DNA of 35,414 nt from CAZRGV01 sp964599655 (GTDB lineage: Bacteria > Planctomycetota > Planctomycetia > Isosphaerales > Isosphaeraceae): contig CAZRGV010000059.1 of assembly GCA_964599655.1 (NCBI GenBank), forward strand, positions 1 to 35,414, read 5' to 3'. Below are positions 13,114-21,876 of this stretch, piece after piece. Both the position numbers and the translations under genes were made by a program. The notes under the pieces were generated by a model. It was not told where the DNA came from and did not search any database. It worked only from the letters and a program-made list of their open reading frames with translations. Positions within the stretch are counted from its first letter, which is position 1, and each line of letters starts with the position of its first letter.

Positions 13114-14421
13114 ATGAGCCCAACGGACGAACTCCTGAAACATCTCTCGCCCGGGAATCCGAAGGCCGCTCGACCATCGCGAGTCCGATACCTCGTGCTC
13201 GGCCTGGCCGTCGCTCTGGCGGCGATCACCTACCTGGACCGCGTTTGCATCTCCCAGACCGCCCCCGCCATGCGCCGCGACCTCGGACTCTCCGAATTCC
13301 GGATGAGCCTGGTCTTCAGCGCCTTCACGCTGGCTTATGCCCTCTTTGAGATTCCGACCGGCGCTTGGGGCGACCGGATCGGCACGCGACGCGTCCTGAC
13401 CCGGATCGTCGCCTGGTGGTCGGGTTTCACCATCGCCACGGCTGCCGCGTTCAACTTTGCCTCGCTGATGACGATCCGCTTCCTCTTTGGTGCCGGTGAA
13501 GCCGGCGCCTGGCCCAACGCCGCCCGGACCCTCTCGCGATGGTTCCCGACCGCCGAGCGCGGCACCGCCCAGGGTATCTTCTTCATGGGGGCCCATCTCG
13601 GCGGAGGGATGACGCCGCTGCTCGTCGCGACTATGCTTGAACATATGCACTGGCGAATGGTCTTCGTCCTCTTCGGCCTGGTCGGATTCGCCTGGACCAT
13701 CCTCTGGTATTCCTGGTTCCGTGACGAACCGGAGCAACATCCCGCCGTCAACGAGGCCGAGCGCACGTACATCGTCTCGGGGCGACGGCCCGACACCGGC
13801 CATTCGCTCGACCTCGCCGGTTGGCGCCGAATGCTCCGGAGCCGCAGTCTCCTCGCGCTCTGCCTGATGTACTTCACACAGACCTATGGATTCTATTTCC
13901 TGATCACATGGTATCCCACCTACCTGGCCGAAGCCCGTGGGTTCTCGTCGATCCGTCTCGGCTTCCTCGCGGGCCTTCCCCTGACCTTGAGCGTGCTGGC
14001 CGACCTCTTCGGCGGACTTCTGACCGATCGACTGACCCATCGGTTCGGACTTCGGGTGGGTCGCTGCGCCGTCGGGGGCTCGTCGCTCGCGGTGGCAGGA
14101 GCGGCGATGATCGCTGGAGCCACTTCAAACCATGCCCTCCTTTCGGCTCTCCTGATCGCCGTGGCCGGAGCCGCGGCCAACTTCCTTTTGGGAGCCGCCT
14201 GGGGCGTCTGCGGCGACATCGCGGGGGACCATGCCGGCGTTGTCAGCGCCTGCATGAACACGGCCGGACAGATCGGCGGCATCTTGAGCCCGATTGTCTA
14301 CGCCCTGCTCACGCCGTTCGGCCGCTCGATCCCTCTCTGTCTGGTCGGTCTGCTCTACCTCGGCGGGGCCGCCTGCTGGTGGTTCGTGGAACCCGACCGG
14401 CCCATCTTCGACGAGGGGTAA
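13114..14421 (+). CDS. MFS transporter, ACS (anion:cation symporter) type
   Basis: A 435-residue protein with about twelve hydrophobic segments, the first at about 26-45. The loop between helices 2 and 3 carries GDRIGTRR, the major-facilitator signature (GxxxDRxGxR type). The sequences TYLDRVCISQTAPAM near helix 1 and GEAGAWPNAARTLSRWFP after helix 4 are typical of the ACS/hexuronate-glucarate branch (ExuT/GudP relatives), which take up sugar acids with protons. It is probably an uptake system for an organic anion; the exact substrate cannot be read. It starts at ATG 13114 with a distant GAGGG upstream. It stands alone, divergent from the tRNA array. Confidence 0.9.
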   Translation: MSPTDELLKHLSPGNPKAARPSRVRYLVLGLAVALAAITYLDRVCISQTAPAMRRDLGLSEFRMSLVFSAFTLAYALFEIPTGAWGDRIGTRRVLTRIVAWWSGFTIATAAAFNFASLMTIRFLFGAGEAGAWPNAARTLSRWFPTAERGTAQGIFFMGAHLGGGMTPLLVATMLEHMHWRMVFVLFGLVGFAWTILWYSWFRDEPEQHPAVNEAERTYIVSGRRPDTGHSLDLAGWRRMLRSRSLLALCLMYFTQTYGFYFLITWYPTYLAEARGFSSIRLGFLAGLPLTLSVLADLFGGLLTDRLTHRFGLRVGRCAVGGSSLAVAGAAMIAGATSNHALLSALLIAVAGAAANFLLGAAWGVCGDIAGDHAGVVSACMNTAGQIGGILSPIVYALLTPFGRSIPLCLVGLLYLGGAACWWFVEPDRPIFDEG

Positions 14422-14723
14422 ACGCTCATGTCACTCAATCACGATTCGTCCGGGGACGGAAAGCACCATCTTGCCGAATCGCCCGCTGTGGACGAAAGTA
14501 ACAAAGTCGCATTCTCGCATCGGAATGCCCCACAACACGAAGACCTGCCCGGATCGGAAGCCACCTAGCAAACACGACGGAAGTCGGCCCAGCGCGGACG
14601 ACACCGCGTTGCTTGGGCCAGAAGGATCGCGAAGATCGCTCTTCATTGAGTTCTTGTCCTCCGCGTGCGAGGACACGTTTTCGCCAACCGATGACCGTCA
14701 CTTCCCGAGGAAAGGTACGCGCG
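14422..14723. other. Intergenic region with a long hairpin (14586-14619)
   Basis: No gene is supported in these 302 bases. GGCCCA (14586-14591) pairs with TGGGCC (14614-14619), and inside it CGCGG (14593-14597) pairs with CCGCG (14104 positions later is not meant; the partner is 14604-14608). No T run follows. It could be a terminator-like element for the transporter gene or part of the next gene's leader. Confidence 0.35.
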
Positions 14724-15374
14724 ATGAGTCGATGGCTGCGTGAATCGTTCATGCTCCCGATCGTGATCGGGACCGCACTCCTCTCAAGTGGGTGCGGCGA
14801 GCATGCGCCTGAGGTGCAGGCGAGCAGTCCGATGCCCGGAGACGAGGGAGCGCCGCCCCCTCTTGCCACCGACGCCGTTGCAACGGAGGCCGGCAACGCG
14901 AACCCGGGCGACGCGAGCTCCACTCCCAGCATCAAGCAGGTCATGACCAAGCTGTGCAAAGGGCCGGGATCGCTGACCCCAACCATCGGCAAGGCCCTTG
15001 AAGGCGACCCGATCGCCTGGGAATCGATCCAGTCCCAGACCAAGGAGTTCGAGCAGTTCGCCCTGGCGCTCGGCAAGAACGAACCGCCTCAAGGCGACAA
15101 GGAGTCGTGGACCAAGCGGACCACCGAGTACGCCGGATGGGCGACCGACCTCAACAAGGCCGCCCTGGCAAAGGATCATGACGCCGCGATGGAAGCCCAC
15201 GCGAAGCTCGCGAGTTCGTGCAAGGCATGCCACAGCGTTCACCGACCGATGCGAGGCCCGGGCGGTGGGCGGCCCGGATTCGGTCCGCCCAGTGGACCAG
15301 GAGGACCAGGAGAGCCTGGAGGTGGTCCCGGCTTCGGGCCTCCGCCCGGAGGAAACGCCCCGCCTCCCCAGTAA
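14724..15374 (+). CDS. Lipoprotein with a c-type haem motif (cytochrome c'/c556-like)
   Basis: A 216-residue exported protein. A basic start and hydrophobic segment lead to the lipobox LLSSGC, so Cys24 is the predicted lipidation site. Residues 68-172 look like an all-helical cytochrome c'/c556-type domain, ending with the haem-binding CKACH at 166-170. The tail (173-216) is almost only Gly and Pro with a few Phe and Arg. It is probably anchored at the outer face of a membrane and takes part in electron transfer or metal/oxidant sensing. The ATG at 14724 was chosen because it starts the signal peptide and has GAGGAAAGG upstream; the frame runs further upstream without a plausible start. Confidence 0.8.
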   Translation: MSRWLRESFMLPIVIGTALLSSGCGEHAPEVQASSPMPGDEGAPPPLATDAVATEAGNANPGDASSTPSIKQVMTKLCKGPGSLTPTIGKALEGDPIAWESIQSQTKEFEQFALALGKNEPPQGDKESWTKRTTEYAGWATDLNKAALAKDHDAAMEAHAKLASSCKACHSVHRPMRGPGGGRPGFGPPSGPGGPGEPGGGPGFGPPPGGNAPPPQ

Positions 15375-15438
15375 TTAAACGCATTAATTCTTGTATCTTA
15401 ATATGATTATTACGATCAAAAGGCGCGATGATTGCGCC
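15373..15438. other. AT-rich 3' region with two inverted repeats
   Basis: AATTAA (15373-15378) and TTAATT (15384-15389) form an inverted repeat overlapping the stop codon of the cytochrome gene, inside a strongly AT-rich patch that continues to about 15420. AGGCGC/GCGCCT (15420-15438) forms a second hairpin whose minus-strand reading is followed by TTTT. A role in transcription termination is likely but unproved. Confidence 0.4.
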
Positions 15439-15637
15439 TCAGGCTCGACACACGGACACGGCGCGGTGTCCGTTCTCTCCGGCTCAACGACCGGAACCGG
15501 ACATGAAATCGGATCGGGCCAGACGGTTGCGTCGCCTCGAAGCATCCCTCTAGAATGAGCCCGATTCCCCCAGGTCCTTCGCTGAGATCCGGGATCGACG
15601 ATCGCAGGTCTCCCGGCCACCCGAGTGCGAGTCCAGA

Positions 15638-17014
15638 ATGATGAACCGAAACGTCTCTCCGTCTCGTCGCGACGTCCTCCGCCGAAGCGTCCACGCCGCG
15701 TTGGCCGGATTCGCGTTTCCCACGATCGTCCCAGGCTCGGCGCTCGGGCTCGGTCGGCGGGTCGCCCCCAGCAACCGCGTCAGCCTCGCGGTGATCGGCA
15801 CGGGGAACCAGGGATTCAACGATATCAACTCGTTCTTGCGAGACGACCGCGTTCAGATCGTCGCCGTCTGCGACGTCAACCGCGAAAGCCGTGGATACTG
15901 GGACGGTAAGCTCGGAGGCCGAGAACCGGCCAAACGCCTGGTCGAGGAGCATTACGCCAAGGACCGGGCGTCTGGAACTTATCGCGGCTGCGACACCTAC
16001 GTGGACTTCCGTGAGGTTCTCGGGCGAAACGACATCGACGCGGTCGAGGTCTGCACTCCCGATCACTGGCACGCCATTCCCGTCATCGAAGCATGCCAGG
16101 CAAAGAAGGACATCTACTGCCAGAAACCGCTGTCGCTGACCATCGCCGAGGGCCGCGCCATGAGCCACGCCGTGGCCAGGTCGGGGGTCGTCTTCCAGAC
16201 CGGTAGCCAGCAGCGCTCGGACCCGCATTTCCGTCGCGCCTGCGAGCTCGTCCGCAACGGCCGGATCGGGACCTTGAAGTCGGTTCGCGTCGGCCTTCCC
16301 GGTGGGCGAACCGACTACGCGAAGACCGGCGATCACAAGCAGCCCGAGCCCGTGCCCGACGGGTTCGAGTACAACCTCTGGCTCGGCCCGGCGCCTGAGG
16401 CCCCCTACGCCCCCGCGCGCTGTCATGTGAACTTTCGCTGGATCCTCGACTATTCCGGCGGACAGGTCACCGACTGGGGCGGACATCATCCCGACTGCGC
16501 CCAGTGGGGCATGGGAACCGAGCTCACAGGACCAATCGAGATCCGCAACGCCAAGGGGCTCTTCCCGCCCGACCCCCTCTGGAACACCGCCACCGAGTTC
16601 TCGTTCGAGGCGGTCTACGAGAACGGCGTGACAATGCTCATCTCCAACAAGGAGAAAATGGGCGTGACCTGGGAAGGAACCGAGGGCACCGTCTACGCCA
16701 ACCGCGGCAAGCACGAGACCAACCCGAAGTCGATCGACGAGACCGAGATCGGCCCGAACGAGATTCACCTCTACAAGAGCGACGACCACTTCCGCAACTT
16801 CATCGACTGCGTAATCTCGCGAGAACCGACGGCCGCCCCCGTCGAAGTCGCCCACCGCTCGATCACCATCTGCCACCTCGGAAACATCGCCATGCGGCTC
16901 GGCCGCGACCGCCTGCGATGGGATCCAAGAACCGAGCGGATCATCGGCGATGACGAAGCCTCGGCACTGCTAAGCCGCCCCTATCGCGAGCCATGGTCGC
17001 TTCCACAAGTCTGA
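15638..17014 (+). CDS. Tat-exported Gfo/Idh/MocA-family oxidoreductase
   Basis: A 458-residue protein with a twin-arginine signal (SRRDVLRRS, 9-17, followed by an Ala-rich hydrophobic run). The Rossmann domain begins at about 47, with the nucleotide-binding turn IGTGNQG (53-59). CTPDHWHA (139-146) and QKP (162-164, where many relatives have EKP) mark the active-site side. The C-terminal domain contains YNLWLGP (245-251) and WGGHHPDCAQWGM (280-292), typical of planctomycete members of the family. It probably oxidises or isomerises a sugar with bound NAD(P) in the periplasm. It is intact, unlike the related gene at 6828. Transcription is probably independent of the secretion operon that follows. 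Confidence 0.9.
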   Translation: MMNRNVSPSRRDVLRRSVHAALAGFAFPTIVPGSALGLGRRVAPSNRVSLAVIGTGNQGFNDINSFLRDDRVQIVAVCDVNRESRGYWDGKLGGREPAKRLVEEHYAKDRASGTYRGCDTYVDFREVLGRNDIDAVEVCTPDHWHAIPVIEACQAKKDIYCQKPLSLTIAEGRAMSHAVARSGVVFQTGSQQRSDPHFRRACELVRNGRIGTLKSVRVGLPGGRTDYAKTGDHKQPEPVPDGFEYNLWLGPAPEAPYAPARCHVNFRWILDYSGGQVTDWGGHHPDCAQWGMGTELTGPIEIRNAKGLFPPDPLWNTATEFSFEAVYENGVTMLISNKEKMGVTWEGTEGTVYANRGKHETNPKSIDETEIGPNEIHLYKSDDHFRNFIDCVISREPTAAPVEVAHRSITICHLGNIAMRLGRDRLRWDPRTERIIGDDEASALLSRPYREPWSLPQV

Positions 17015-17062
17015 CCCGGCTCCAACTTTACGAGCGATCGGCCACAACGCGCCCAGTTCCCC

Positions 17063-17091
17063 TTGACGACCTCTGACGATTGTGGTGAGAT
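17063..17091 (+). promoter_or_regulatory. Candidate sigma-70-type promoter before the secretion operon
   Basis: TTGACG (17063-17068) and TGAGAT (17086-17091) are separated by 17 bases. A second possible -10 box, TACAAT, lies at 17099-17104. The operon start itself is hidden in the adjacent gap. Confidence 0.45.
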
Positions 17092-17098
17092 GTGTCTC

Positions 17099-17108
17099 TA
17101 CAATTGTC
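17099..17108. promoter_or_regulatory. Possible BlaI/MecI-type operator half-palindrome
   Basis: TACAATTGTC resembles the TACA-NN-TGTA core recognised by BlaI/MecI-family repressors, which are numerous in planctomycetes. It would overlap the promoter region. It is a short match only, and no regulator gene is seen nearby. Confidence 0.25.
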
Positions 17109-17111
17109 ACA

Positions 17112-17180
17112 NNNNNNNNNNNNNNNNNNNNNNNNNNNNNNNNNNNNNNNNNNNNNNNNNNNNNNNNNNNNNNNNNNNNN
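17112..17180. other. Assembly gap (69 N) hiding the start of the first GspF gene
   Basis: The gap lies between a promoter-like region and the coding sequence beginning DDLIALNDEIAALTRAG, so the start codon and about the first residues of that gene are missing. Confidence 0.95.
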
Positions 17181-18261
17181 TCGACGACCTGATCGCCCTG
17201 AACGACGAGATCGCGGCCCTGACCCGGGCGGGCATGCCGCTGGAGCGCGGCTTGCTCGGAGTCGGCGGCGACCTGCCAGGCCGGCTCGGCGCGATCACCC
17301 GGACCCTGGGCGAGCGCCTGAGCCGGGGCCAGGGACTGAGCGAGGCCATCGCGGCCGAGGAAACGCAACTGCCGACGACGTACCGGGCCGTGGTCGAGGC
17401 CGGGCTCCGCGCGGGCCGCTTGCCGGCGGCGCTCGAGGGCCTGGCCGATTACGCCCGAGGTTACGCCGAGCTGCGACGCGCGGTCGGCCTGGCGTTTCTT
17501 TACCCCTTGATCGTCTTGACAATGGCCTACGGGCTNNNNNNNNNNAGAAGGTCCTCAGCAGCGTGGGCGTGGGCGGGGGGCTGTTCGTCGCGTTCGTGGT
17601 TCTGCTCCTGCCGAGGATGGCCGAAGCGTTCGAGTCCCTTCGACTCGCCTCGACGGGTCCCGCGTTCTGGCTCGCGAGCCTCGGCGATTCGGCCGTTTAC
17701 TGGGCCTGGATCGTCCCGGCACTGGTGGTCCTCGCGGTGATCGGCTGGTTCGGAACGGGTCGAGCCCGGGCACTCGGACCCTATCACGCCTTGCGTTGGG
17801 TTCCCTGGATGCGCGGCATCCTCAACCACTGGCAGGCGTCGAACTTCGCTGACTGGCTGGCGCTCTTGATCGAGCACGGTGTGCCCCTGGCTGACGGAAT
17901 CGAGCTGGCGGCCCAGGCCACCGGCGACCCTTCGCTTGGCAACGCGGCGAAGGCGCTGGCCGAGGCGTCTCGGCGGGGCGAAACCCCTCGAGAATCCCTG
18001 CGACGCGAAGCCAGTCCCTTACCGCCACTCCTGCAATGGCTCTTGCTGGCTGGTGAGCAGCAAGGCGCGCTCGTGCCCGCTTTGCAACACGCGTCCCGAA
18101 CCTATCGCGACCGGGCCCTGCAAGAAGCCGAAACGCTCCAGACCGTCTTACCGACGATCGTTCTCCTGCTCCTGGGAGCCTCGACCGCCCTGATCTACGC
18201 CTTGACGCTTTACCTTCCCTGGACCCAGCTCTTGAACTCTCTTGCGGGGCCGTCATCGTGA
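17181..18261 (+). CDS. GspF/PilC-type platform protein 1 (5' end missing, internal gap)
   Basis: The visible part is about 355 residues. An N-terminal T2SSF domain (LTRAGMPLERGL ... VEAGLRAGRLPAALEGLADYA) precedes a first membrane segment that runs into the 10-N gap at 17536-17545. After the gap the frame changes, so the true gap is not 10 bases. A second hydrophobic segment, then the second T2SSF domain (ASNFADWLALLIEHGVPLADG ... LLLAGEQQGALVPAL), and a C-terminal helix follow. Such proteins form the inner-membrane platform that couples the secretion ATPase to pseudopilin assembly. The stop overlaps the next start by four bases (GTGA), indicating translational coupling. Confidence 0.88.
17536..17545. 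other. Assembly gap (10 N) inside GspF-type gene 1
   Basis: The coding frame before the gap differs from the frame after it, implying a true length of 2 modulo 3. Ten N is probably a placeholder. Confidence 0.95.
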
Positions 18262-19370
18262 CCGTGCCGTCACACGAACATGCCGACACGCCAGACGCCA
18301 TCGATGCCAGAGCCCCCATCGAGCGGCTCTCCCACGGCGAGGCATCCGAACTGGCCCGGCAGATCGCGGGCCTCGCCGGTGCCGGATTGCCCCTGCCGAG
18401 CGGCCTCCGCGCTCTCGGCGACGAGCTTCAGGCCGGTCCCTTGCGAACCTCGCTCCGACTCCTGGCCGACGACCTCGAAGCGGGCATGCCCCTCGAGCAG
18501 GCGGTCGAGGACCTGGGTCATCGCCTTCCTCCACACGTTCGAGGCCTGATCCTGGCCGCGAGCCGGTCGGGCCGCCTCTCCGAGGTCCTCGGCGAGTTCG
18601 TCGCCTATCAGGACGTCGGCACCAAGATCCGCCGAACGCTCTGGATCAGCCTGCTGTACCCAATGGCGCTGGTCCTCACCAGCCTGGTGCTCTTCGTGTT
18701 CCTCTCGCTGGTGGCCGCTCGCGAGTTCGGCTCGATCTTCCGCGACTTCGGCGTCAACCTCCCCGTTCTCACGGTCCACATGCTCGCCGTGGCGGAAGGC
18801 ATCGCCAGTGTGGGCTGGTGGTTGCTCATCGGTCCGATCCTGACGATCGTGGTCGCCTGGCTGATGGCCCGCATGCTGTTCCGCGCCGACGAGCGCCGAC
18901 GCTTCCTGCATTCCGTCCCGCTCTTCGGACCGCTCTGGCGCTGGTCGGCGATGGCCGAGTTCTGCCAGATCCTCTCGCTGCTGGTCGACGCCGAGATGCC
19001 CCTGCCCGAGGCCGTCGGCCTGGCCGGTGCGTCGACCCAGGACGCCGCCCTGACCACAACCTGCAACGAGGTGGCTGGCGATCTGGAACGCGGCGAGGAT
19101 CTGGCCAATGCCCTGGCCAGGCACCACATTTTTCCCGAAGGCTTCGCCCGGTTCCTCGAATGGGCCCAGTCGAGCCGCTCGATGGGCGAGGCGCTCCGGC
19201 TGGCCGGTGAGATGTTCGAGACCCAAGCCCGCTCGCAGGCCCGGCTCATCGCCAGGCTCGGAACCGTCCTCTCGGTCGTCCTGGTGCTTTGGTGGACCAC
19301 GCTCGTTGTCATCGCGCTCTTCTGGCCGATGATGCGATTCATCACGCTTTTGGCGTTTTGTTTACTTTGA
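18258..19370 (+). CDS. GspF/PilC-type platform protein 2
   Basis: A 370-residue membrane protein with two T2SSF domains: the first at about 30-125 (QIAGLAGAGLPLPSGLRALG, then ILAASRSGRLSEVLGEF), the second at about 238-330. Hydrophobic segments lie at about 132-153 and 180-203, with a third near the C-terminus. It starts at GTG 18258, overlapping the stop of the first GspF-type gene by four bases. It was probably made by duplication of the neighbouring gene and acts in the same platform. The last codons fall in an AT-rich patch. The gene after it is separated by 69 bases. Confidence 0.9.
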   Translation: MTVPSHEHADTPDAIDARAPIERLSHGEASELARQIAGLAGAGLPLPSGLRALGDELQAGPLRTSLRLLADDLEAGMPLEQAVEDLGHRLPPHVRGLILAASRSGRLSEVLGEFVAYQDVGTKIRRTLWISLLYPMALVLTSLVLFVFLSLVAAREFGSIFRDFGVNLPVLTVHMLAVAEGIASVGWWLLIGPILTIVVAWLMARMLFRADERRRFLHSVPLFGPLWRWSAMAEFCQILSLLVDAEMPLPEAVGLAGASTQDAALTTTCNEVAGDLERGEDLANALARHHIFPEGFARFLEWAQSSRSMGEALRLAGEMFETQARSQARLIARLGTVLSVVLVLWWTTLVVIALFWPMMRFITLLAFCLL

Positions 19371-19439
19371 TATTTCATATCTGATTCGTCTGCTTGATTT
19401 TGCACACCCCGGATTCCGCCGTGGGAGAGGAGCCGCCTC
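19371..19439. other. AT-rich spacer with inverted repeat GATAT-TTC-ATATC
   Basis: The inverted repeat spans about 19371-19383, immediately after the stop codon of the second GspF-type gene. GGAGAGGAG (19423-19431) is a strong ribosome-binding site for the TTG start at 19440. A weak TTGCAC box lies between them. Confidence 0.4.
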
Positions 19440-20879
19440 TTGGAATTCGACTCGAAGGAAACGCGAAATTCCTTGGAGCAACCGTCGGTCTGGGCGTCTA
19501 ACCCGACGCTAGCGGCGCTGCGCCGAATGCGCTATCTGATCGCCGTAGCCATCGTGCTGGCGATCTTCGAGTTCATCTGGATCAACTTCGGGCCGTGGAA
19601 TGCGTTCGCCCTGGTGATCGCCGTGGCGCTGGTGGCGCTGGGCGTCGTCCTCGCGAGAAAACTCCTCGAGGTCGCCTCGAGGTCGGTGGGAACGCTCCGT
19701 TTCGGCCTGCGTCACATGATGCTCGGAATCGTTCTGGTGGCGATCGCCATCCGCTTCGGCATGGTCTTCGGAAGCTCGATCCTGATCGTCGGCGCCTTGC
19801 TCTTGCCGCCCTTGATCGTGGCGGCGTTCGTCGTGTCCTGGGGTGACCGAACCTCGACCCAGCGCGACGCACTGCTCTCGGTGCTCGCCATGGCGGCCAG
19901 GGAGCAAATGCCTCTGGCGCCCGCTGTCGACGCCTACGCGGGGCTCTGCAAGTGGCCCTACCGAGGACGAGTCCAGGCGCTGGCGAATCGCCTGGGAGAC
20001 GGCGCCTCGCTCCCCGACGCCCTCGACGCCGTGCCCGACGTCCTGCCGGAATCGGCCGCTCGAGTCGCGAGGGTCGGCTGGAATTCCGGAACGCTCGACC
20101 GGGCTCTCGACGAGGCGGCTCAATCGCGGAACACCGAGCGCCGGTACGCGCCTCAGTGGATGTCGATGATCGGCTATCCAATCGGCGTCACCCTGGCCGT
20201 GTCGCTCGTGGGCGGCTTTCTGAACTACTTCATCGGACCCAAGCTCAACGCGATCTTCCGCGACTTCGGCGTGCCACTGCCCTGGTCGGGGAACAACCTC
20301 CTACGCGAGTTGCGGGCCGCCACGTACCTCTGGGATCTTCCCTCTCTCTTCCCCTGGATCCTGGGCGGCTCCTTCGTGATCCTGATCCTGGCCTGGGCCC
20401 TTCGCGCCAACGGCGTCCTCACGGCCCAGCCCCTGTCCTGGCTCACCAAGCGCCGGATCACGGCGATGATCCTGCGGGCGTTGGCCGTCGGCGTCGAGGG
20501 AGGCCGGACCATCACCGACATTTTGCAGGAGCTCGATCGGAGCGAGACCCGCCGATGGGTTCGCAAGCGATTGCGCCTGGCGACGACCGACATCCGCCTT
20601 GGCAAGCCCTGGGTCAAGTCCCTCTGGGGCAGGGGACTGGTCCGGCCGGTCGAGGCCGCGGTGCTCGAATCGGCCGAACGCGCGGGAAACCTCCCCTGGG
20701 CCCTTCGCGAGCTGGCCAAGGGGAGCGAACGGCGATTGAATTACCGCCTCCGGGCCCTGGGGCAGGTGGTTCAGCCGGTCGCCGTGCTGGCGCTGGCGGG
20801 CCTGGTCTTCACCTTTGCAATTACATATTTTTATCCGCTGATTGTACTGATCAATCACCTGGCGGAGACGCTGCCATGA
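19440..20879 (+). CDS. GspF-type platform protein 3 with an extra N-terminal membrane domain
   Basis: A 479-residue protein, about 100 residues longer than usual GspF. Residues 29-138 contain four additional hydrophobic segments not found in standard family members. Two T2SSF-like domains follow, at about 140-225 and 340-445 (SVLAMAAREQMPLAPAV; ILRALAVGVEGGRTITDIL), with the usual helices between and after them. The start is TTG 19440, nine bases after GGAGAGGAG; the first ATG in frame is at 19527 and would cut into the first helix. The stop overlaps the ATG of the next gene. It is the third consecutive GspF-type gene, so the operon could build an asymmetric or hetero-oligomeric platform. Confidence 0.87.
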   Translation: MEFDSKETRNSLEQPSVWASNPTLAALRRMRYLIAVAIVLAIFEFIWINFGPWNAFALVIAVALVALGVVLARKLLEVASRSVGTLRFGLRHMMLGIVLVAIAIRFGMVFGSSILIVGALLLPPLIVAAFVVSWGDRTSTQRDALLSVLAMAAREQMPLAPAVDAYAGLCKWPYRGRVQALANRLGDGASLPDALDAVPDVLPESAARVARVGWNSGTLDRALDEAAQSRNTERRYAPQWMSMIGYPIGVTLAVSLVGGFLNYFIGPKLNAIFRDFGVPLPWSGNNLLRELRAATYLWDLPSLFPWILGGSFVILILAWALRANGVLTAQPLSWLTKRRITAMILRALAVGVEGGRTITDILQELDRSETRRWVRKRLRLATTDIRLGKPWVKSLWGRGLVRPVEAAVLESAERAGNLPWALRELAKGSERRLNYRLRALGQVVQPVAVLALAGLVFTFAITYFYPLIVLINHLAETLP

Positions 20880-21328
20880 AGAGCCAGGACCAGCAACCGC
20901 CGCGACGCCGACGCGGAATCCTCCTGATGGAGACGGTCGTGGCCGGCCTGTTGCTCATGGCGGCCATGGTGCTGACCGTGCAAATGCTCGGCTGGGTCGC
21001 CAGCGAGCGGCGCGACGCCGAGCGCCGGCAGTGGGCCTCGCAGCAAGCGGCCAACGTCATGGAACGACTGACCGCATGGCCCTGGAGCGAGCTGACCGAG
21101 GAAAACGTCAAGTCGATCGACCTCGATCCCGACACGTCCAGGTTCCTCCCAGACGCTCGGCTGGTCATCGCCATCACGCCCTCGATGCTCGATGCCGACA
21201 AAACCGCCAGTTCCCCGATCACGTTGAAGCGAATCACGGTCGAGATTCGATGGCCGGGCCGGCAGGGTCGAGAGGAAATCCCGTCAAGGCTCACCGCCTG
21301 GGTCACGAAAACCGGGAGACGTCCATGA
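20876..21328 (+). CDS. GspI/PilV-like minor pseudopilin
   Basis: A 150-residue protein with a prepilin leader: basic residues, then the cleavage site RRRG|ILLME with Gly14 and Glu19 at mature position +5, followed by a hydrophobic helix (15-38). The globular part has no recognised catalytic site. Such minor pseudopilins initiate pilus or pseudopilus assembly. The ATG at 20876 overlaps the stop of the preceding GspF gene by four bases, and its own stop overlaps the next ATG. Confidence 0.8.
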   Translation: MKSQDQQPPRRRRGILLMETVVAGLLLMAAMVLTVQMLGWVASERRDAERRQWASQQAANVMERLTAWPWSELTEENVKSIDLDPDTSRFLPDARLVIAITPSMLDADKTASSPITLKRITVEIRWPGRQGREEIPSRLTAWVTKTGRRP

Positions 21329-21876
21329 TCGTGCCATCGTCGAGCCGTCGCGGGCGACCGGCCCGACAGGGTTTCACCCTGATCGAGATGCTGACCGCCA
21401 TCTTCGTCTTCACGACCGTCATGGGTCTTTGCGTCGCACTGGTGGACATGCTCTTGAAACTGAACGAGTCGGGCCAGGCCCAGACCGAGGCGGCCGAAAC
21501 CGTGTCGAGAATGGCCCTCGCCTTCCGCGCCGATGTTCACGCAGCAACCGGCGCGCAAGACCCCACCGGCGCACCACCCACCCCCTCGGGTTCGTCGCTG
21601 ATCCTCACCTTGCCCGAGAACCGAACGATCGCCTATCAGGTCGATAAAGGCCGCCTGGTTCGCACCGAGCGAAAAGCCGGCGAGTTCGTCCGCAACGAAG
21701 GTTTCACGCTCCCGGCGAGAGTCGGCCGGATCGAGCATACCCAAACGCACGGCCAAACGGTCCTGGCGCTCGTCTTCGATCGCCGCGTGAGCACGAAGCG
21801 AGGCATCCCCCGAGAGCTCCGAATCGAGGCGACGCTGGGCACGTCGCATCGCTTTGAAGGTGAGGTGTCCCAATGA
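21325..21876 (+). CDS. GspJ-like minor pseudopilin
   Basis: A 183-residue protein with a textbook type IV prepilin signal, RQG|FTLIEML, Gly16 before the cut and Glu21 at mature position +5, then a hydrophobic helix to about residue 40. The rest is beta-rich and contains AFRADVHAATGA, similar to GspJ proteins that cap the pseudopilus with GspI and GspK. The start and stop each share four bases (ATGA) with the neighbouring genes. Confidence 0.8.
   Translation: MIVPSSSRRGRPARQGFTLIEMLTAIFVFTTVMGLCVALVDMLLKLNESGQAQTEAAETVSRMALAFRADVHAATGAQDPTGAPPTPSGSSLILTLPENRTIAYQVDKGRLVRTERKAGEFVRNEGFTLPARVGRIEHTQTHGQTVLALVFDRRVSTKRGIPRELRIEATLGTSHRFEGEVSQ

Noticed and set aside
17112..17180. Gap considered as a mobile-element insertion
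   Set aside because: No inverted repeats or target duplications flank it, and the downstream gene continues as expected; it is only unsequenced.
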